Made by a program: the position numbers and the translations under genes. This document shows positions 32,878 to 36,590 of a stretch of DNA of 36,590 bases, piece by piece. Location of the stretch: NCBI GenBank assembly GCA_017938215.1, contig JAGBBZ010000034.1:99207-135796 (forward strand). Reading direction: 5' to 3'. This DNA comes from Eubacterium sp. (GTDB lineage: Bacteria; Bacillota; Clostridia; Lachnospirales; Lachnospiraceae). A model generated the notes under the pieces. It ran no database searches. It had not been told where the DNA came from and worked only from the letters and a program-made list of their open reading frames with translations. How positions within the stretch are numbered: position 1 is the stretch's first letter; every line of letters starts with the position of its first letter.

Positions 32878-33642
32878 ATGGCTAGTGAATTTGTAAAAGT
32901 AACAGATAGGATATACTATTTCTCGGGTGAGCAAGAAACAGATAGACCGTTTTTGTATTATATCAAAGGACGTGATTACAGTGTTGCGATAGATGCAGGG
33001 CAGTCGAAAGAGCATGTGGAAGAATTCTATGCTGCGATACAAAAAGAAGGTTTTTCAATTCCGAAATATACAGTTATAACACATTGGCACTGGGATCATT
33101 CTTTTGGACTTCCTTATATTCAAGGAAGGTCGATTTCTAGTGAATTAACAAAACAACAATTAGAAGTTGTTTCGAATTGGAAATGGAATAAAGCAGATAT
33201 GGAACAACGTGCAAAAGAGGGAACTGATGTAGTGTTTGTTAATGAATGCATACAAAAGGTTTATACCGATTTATCAATGATAAAAATTGCGACAGCGGAT
33301 ATTGTGGTCAAGGATATTATGAAACTTGATTTAGGAGATATTCAATTGGAGCTTTATGCACGAGATTCCATACATAGCCGAGATGCGTTATTGGTATATA
33401 TACCGAAAGAAAAGGCTCTTTTTGTTGGAGATGCAGACTGTGAAGATATATATAATAATGGCGAAGTCAAGTTAAGCAGATTAACAGACTACCGAGAGTT
33501 TATAAACCAGTTTGATTTTGAATGGTACTTTATGGGGCATGATTTGCCTGATGATAAAGTTGGTGTAAATAATTATCTGGAAGAATTAAGGGCTGGGGAA
33601 GTCCTGAATAGTTACGAATTAAAAAGTAATGCTTTGGAGTAA
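32878..33642 (+). CDS. Metallo-beta-lactamase-fold hydrolase
   Basis: Start at ATG 32878 behind GCGAGGTGATAG. The 254-residue protein has the metal motif HWHWDH (His69-His74), a conserved Asp in FVGDADCEDIY and a late His in GHDLPD. The family covers glyoxalase II, lactonases, phosphodiesterases and beta-lactamases; the substrate is not evident and there is no signal peptide, so it is cytoplasmic. A P-loop gene starts 6 bases after its stop. Confidence 0.85.
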   Translation: MASEFVKVTDRIYYFSGEQETDRPFLYYIKGRDYSVAIDAGQSKEHVEEFYAAIQKEGFSIPKYTVITHWHWDHSFGLPYIQGRSISSELTKQQLEVVSNWKWNKADMEQRAKEGTDVVFVNECIQKVYTDLSMIKIATADIVVKDIMKLDLGDIQLELYARDSIHSRDALLVYIPKEKALFVGDADCEDIYNNGEVKLSRLTDYREFINQFDFEWYFMGHDLPDDKVGVNNYLEELRAGEVLNSYELKSNALE

Positions 33643-33647
33643 AAAAT

Positions 33648-34145
33648 ATGAAAAAAATCATAGTAATTGGTTGTCCTGGAAGTGGCAAAAGTACATTTTC
33701 CAGAACATTACACAAAAGGACAGGTATTCCACTATTTCACTTGGATATGATGTATTGGAATTCGGACAGAACGACGGTAGATAAGTCTGTTTTTCTTGAA
33801 CGACTATCAAATACAATTCAAAAAAATGAATGGATAATTGATGGGAATTATGGCTCTACAATGGAGTTACGATTACAAGCATGTGATACAGTTATTTTCT
33901 TGGATTATCCGTTGGAGGTTTGTCTTAATGGTATCCGGGAAAGAAGAGGAAAAGAACGAACGGATATGCCTTGGATCGAGAATGAAGATGAAGAAGATGC
34001 CGAGTTTATTGAGTTTATTAAAAATTACAATGCTCAAAGCAAACCGCAGGTTATGGAGTTGTTGGATCAATATTCTTACAAAGACATTTATATATTTAAA
34101 AACCGAAACGAAGCACATGAATTTTTAGGTTGCACTGAGAGATGA
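33648..34145 (+). CDS. P-loop kinase-like, topology-modulation (FlaR) type
   Basis: A 165-residue protein with Walker A GCPGSGKST (residues 8-16) followed by LHKRTGIPLFHLDMMYW, the pattern of the adenylate-kinase-like family named for DNA topology modulation protein FlaR. The biochemical role of this family is poorly defined. It starts 6 bases after the metallo-hydrolase gene, so it is co-transcribed with it. Confidence 0.75.
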   Translation: MKKIIVIGCPGSGKSTFSRTLHKRTGIPLFHLDMMYWNSDRTTVDKSVFLERLSNTIQKNEWIIDGNYGSTMELRLQACDTVIFLDYPLEVCLNGIRERRGKERTDMPWIENEDEEDAEFIEFIKNYNAQSKPQVMELLDQYSYKDIYIFKNRNEAHEFLGCTER

Positions 34146-34167
34146 CAAATTATACGAGGAAGGGAAA

Positions 34168-34905
34168 ATGGCAAAACAAAATATATATGACAATGAGACT
34201 TTTTTTGAGGGATATAAGAAACTGAGAGATAACAAGATAAATGCCAACAATTTGTTTGAAATACCAGCGTTGTTTTCTATGATGCCGGATTTAAAAGGGA
34301 AACGAGTGTTGGATTTGGGCTGTGGATTTGGAGAACATTGTAAGCAGTTTATTCATCGCGGCGCACAAAAAGTAGTAGGAATTGATATATCAGAGAAGAT
34401 GTTAGAGGTTGCAAGAAAAGAAAATAGTGACTCTGGCATCACGTATATAAATATGCCTATGGAAGAAATCGCACAATTAAAGGAACGATTTGACGTTGTA
34501 GTAAGTTCATTGGCATTTCATTATGTTGAAGATTTTTCCGGAGTTGTTAGAAGCATATACGACATGCTTGATGCAGATGGAATCTTTATATTTTCCCAGG
34601 AAAATCCATTATGTACCTGCCATTCTGGAGGCGATCGATGGACGCGAGATGAGAATGGGAAGAAATTGCATTTAAATCTTGCCGATTATGGTATTGAGGG
34701 AGAGCGGGAATCGGTATGGTTTGTAGATAATGTAAAAAAATATCATCGTACATTTTCCACTATCATAAATACTCTGATTGAAGCAGGATTTTCGGTGGAA
34801 AAAATGATTGAACCGTTACCAACAGACGAATTGCTTCAGCAGTATCCGGATTACAAGGATTTGTTTCATAAACCGGATTTCTTATTGGTGAGGGTGAAGA
34901 AATAA
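34168..34905 (+). CDS. Class I SAM-dependent methyltransferase
   Basis: A 245-residue protein with the SAM-binding motif I VLDLGCGFGEHC (about residues 49-60), acidic motif VVGIDISEKML and post-motif FDVVVSSLAFHY. This is the UbiE/small-molecule type rather than an RNA methyltransferase. The acceptor is unknown. RBS GAGGAAGGG. Confidence 0.85.
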   Translation: MAKQNIYDNETFFEGYKKLRDNKINANNLFEIPALFSMMPDLKGKRVLDLGCGFGEHCKQFIHRGAQKVVGIDISEKMLEVARKENSDSGITYINMPMEEIAQLKERFDVVVSSLAFHYVEDFSGVVRSIYDMLDADGIFIFSQENPLCTCHSGGDRWTRDENGKKLHLNLADYGIEGERESVWFVDNVKKYHRTFSTIINTLIEAGFSVEKMIEPLPTDELLQQYPDYKDLFHKPDFLLVRVKK

Positions 34906-34931
34906 AAATTGAAGTTTGAAGGTGTATTAAG

Positions 34932-35705
34932 ATGAAGTGGACGAATGAAAAGATTATGGAGATTGCATTGCAGCAATCGGCATACGATGCTAATTGTAGT
35001 GTAAAAGATTTTAGTTGTGGTGAAAATGTAATAACCATTTCAAAAGAAAATGAACATGCAAGAAAATATTTAAAACTCCCGCATGTATGTAACTTAATCT
35101 CATATGGCGACAATATTGTTGCCACGATTTCGGAAGAGCATCGTAATATTGTGGAGCAATATATTAACAAGTACCCGGTGGAACATTGTTTTGAGACACC
35201 CAATATGCATGTCCTGAATGATGCGTTTCAAGAGTTCGGATATCGTGTGTGCTTTATGGCAGAATATTTTCTTCCGGATATACATAAGTTGGTTGCACTG
35301 CCATGCGATTATGATCGAAGAATTTTATACGCAGAAGATTTTGAGGAACTATATACGGAAGAGTGGAGCAATGCATTATGTGAAAAGCGCAAGGAGTTGG
35401 ATATTCTTGGTGTCGGAGCTTATGACAATGGAAAACTTATCGGATTGGCAGCGTGTTCCGCAGACTGTGAAACGATGTGGCAAATAGGAGTGGATGTGCT
35501 TCCGGAATATCGTAGAAAAGGTATTGCTTCTGCATTAACCAGTCAATTGGCGATGGAAATATTAGAAAGAGGCAAGGTTCCATTTTATTGTTGTGCATGG
35601 TCGAATCTGAAATCTGCAAGAAATGCATTAAAAAGCGGTTTTCGTCCGGCATGGGTAGAGATGACCGTAAAGCCAGCTTCTCTGGTGAATGAGATGAACG
35701 CGTAG
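34932..35705 (+). CDS. GNAT-family acetyltransferase with N-terminal extension
   Basis: A 257-residue protein. The C-terminal half is a GNAT domain with acetyl-CoA motif GVDVLPEYRRKGIASALT and AWSNLKSARNALKSGF; the N-terminal 120 residues are a separate region without a known motif. The start codon is ATG 34932. GNAT enzymes acetylate amines of proteins, antibiotics or metabolites; the target here is unknown. It is near-continuous with the methyltransferase gene (26-base gap). Confidence 0.85.
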   Translation: MKWTNEKIMEIALQQSAYDANCSVKDFSCGENVITISKENEHARKYLKLPHVCNLISYGDNIVATISEEHRNIVEQYINKYPVEHCFETPNMHVLNDAFQEFGYRVCFMAEYFLPDIHKLVALPCDYDRRILYAEDFEELYTEEWSNALCEKRKELDILGVGAYDNGKLIGLAACSADCETMWQIGVDVLPEYRRKGIASALTSQLAMEILERGKVPFYCCAWSNLKSARNALKSGFRPAWVEMTVKPASLVNEMNA

Positions 35706-35747
35706 GAGGAATGGGAAATTTGAAGTTGAAATTGTGGAGGTTAATAT

Positions 35748-35807
35748 ATGTGTTTAGTTTGCGATAGAATAAATATGATGGTTATAGGAGAGGAAGGGAT
35801 TAAATGA
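35748..35807 (+). pseudogene. Truncated HIT-like start fused to a short frame
   Basis: GGAGGTTAATAT precedes ATG 35748. The 19 residues begin MCLVCDRINM, which resembles the start of HIT-family proteins (MCIFCDRIQM type) before it stops with an ATGA overlap with the GNAT gene. It is likely the stub of a lost HIT gene, now serving as a coupling leader. Confidence 0.4.
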
Positions 35808-36313
35808 ATAATACATATATAATTAGAGAGGCTGTTTCAGATGATGCAGAGAAAATGATTTTATATCTGAATCAAGTAGGTGGAGAATCTGATAATTTGT
35901 CACATGGAGAAAATGAATTTATTGTTCCAATTGAAGGCGTAAAACGAAAATTGGCTATGAGTAAAGAATCGAAGAATAGTATTGTTTTGATAGCTCTTGA
36001 AAACGAACAGATTATTGCGAGAGCAGAATTAGAGGGATATTATGCAGCAAGAATTCGTCATAGGGCTAAATTCTCGATTTCAGTAAGAAAGGAGTACTGG
36101 AATCAGGGAATAGGAACAGAAATGTTAAAAAGAATTGTTGAGCAAGCAAAGAAGATGGAGATTAGGATTATAGAACTGGAAGTAATCTCTGATAATGTAA
36201 GAGGTATTAACTTGTACCATAAAATGGGATTTGTTGATATAGGAATATATAAAAACTATTTTTATGTAAATGGGATGTTTAAAGATGCTGTAGTAATGCA
36301 GAAAATCTTATAG
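35804..36313 (+). CDS. GNAT-family acetyltransferase
   Basis: A 169-residue single-domain GNAT. Motif A is FSISVRKEYWNQGIGTEML (about residues 88-106) and motif B ends in NLYHKMGFVDIG. It is similar in type to ribosomal-protein or amino-acid acetyltransferases. ATG 35804 overlaps the stop of the short upstream frame. Codon use is AT-rich relative to the FAS genes. Confidence 0.85.
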   Translation: MNNTYIIREAVSDDAEKMILYLNQVGGESDNLSHGENEFIVPIEGVKRKLAMSKESKNSIVLIALENEQIIARAELEGYYAARIRHRAKFSISVRKEYWNQGIGTEMLKRIVEQAKKMEIRIIELEVISDNVRGINLYHKMGFVDIGIYKNYFYVNGMFKDAVVMQKIL

Positions 36314-36459
36314 CATATAAGGAAAGTAGTAATGAAATGCCATAGATGAAAGGCATCACGACGGGGTAGGTTATGCTCGGAAAATGGCAAATGCCTTTTC
36401 TTTTCCATACAATATGAGCATAGGTCGAACAGATAAATAAGAAGTTGGAGGATAGATAA

Positions 36460-36590
36460 TTGAAGAAAATATATGCTTGGGAACCTTGGTTCTTTATGTT
36501 TTTTGGATTGTTTCATTTGCATAGAATATGGGGTTTAATTGACAGAACATCCTATGCTGATTTCTGGTTGGGGATTTTAGAGAACAAAGG
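36460..36590 (+). CDS. Membrane protein, 3' end outside the window
   Basis: A TTG start at 36460 behind TTGGAGG and 43 codons open to the end of the window. The visible part starts MKKIYAWEPWFFMFFGLFHLHRI, an aromatic-rich hydrophobic segment typical of multi-pass membrane proteins. The full length and family cannot be judged. Confidence 0.6.
   Translation, partial: MKKIYAWEPWFFMFFGLFHLHRIWGLIDRTSYADFWLGILENK

Noticed and set aside
1-36590. CRISPR array or prophage
   Set aside because: No regularly spaced repeat series, integrase, capsid or terminase gene was seen.

Overview
This window looks like chromosomal DNA from a low-GC Gram-positive anaerobe of the Clostridia, most likely a Lachnospiraceae member. 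The support is a pyruvate formate-lyase system with its activase, a single-chain glycyl-tRNA synthetase, a linear FAS-II gene run, a CIRCE-controlled heat-shock gene, strong AGGAGG ribosome sites, and several small families typical of Lachnospiraceae (DUF5721-like, a small Cys-rich protein, DUF1854 with ABC exporters). The species cannot be named from the sequence alone.

Layout. 1-3.4 kb: end of a membrane protein, then a three-gene unit of a TadZ/MinD-like protein with a broken P-loop, a secreted beta-helix protein and a small membrane-anchored protein. 3.4-7.1 kb: an ABC-F ATPase on the minus strand, divergent from a GlgX-like GH13 protein that has lost most catalytic residues. 7.1-10 kb: a small Cys-rich protein (minus), a DUF5721-like protein, and htpG behind a perfect CIRCE element. 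10.1-13.4 kb: a three-gene envelope-stress-type operon (SPFH/zinc-ribbon, zinc-ribbon membrane protein, TPM protein) resembling Bacillus ydjI-ydjG-ydjH but without pspA. 13.4-14.3 kb: tRNA-Thr(CGU), a small membrane protein and a branched palindromic repeat. 14.5-18.5 kb: acpP, fabD, fabG, fabF and, from its own promoter, fabZ. 18.5-22.3 kb: pyruvate formate-lyase in two pieces (686-residue catalytic part plus 81-residue glycyl-radical part), a Nudix hydrolase and the activase pflA. 22.4-24.6 kb: glyS and a zinc-ribbon Nudix hydrolase. 24.6-25.5 kb: a gene-poor stretch with a hairpin-enclosed 32-codon ORF, a terminator, a second copy of the branched repeat and an operator-like palindrome. 25.5-30.7 kb: two ABC exporters with unusual N-terminal zinc-ribbon extensions on either side of a DUF1854 protein. 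30.7-36.6 kb: single small enzymes (HAD phosphatase, P-loop kinases, metallo-beta-lactamase-fold protein, methyltransferase, two GNATs) with short truncated reading frames between them, which looks like an accessory and partly decayed region.

Most notable points. The split pyruvate formate-lyase is a natural two-subunit glycyl radical enzyme: the Cys-Cys pair lies in one polypeptide and the radical Gly in another, with two tight hairpins and a strong ribosome site between them. The ABC/DUF1854/ABC unit may be an uncharacterised export system. The repeat at 14112-14300 and 25131-25312 keeps its long stem while changing its sequence, so the structure itself appears to be maintained. Two proteins (the GH13 protein and the second half of the ABC-F) have lost catalytic residues in a coherent way.
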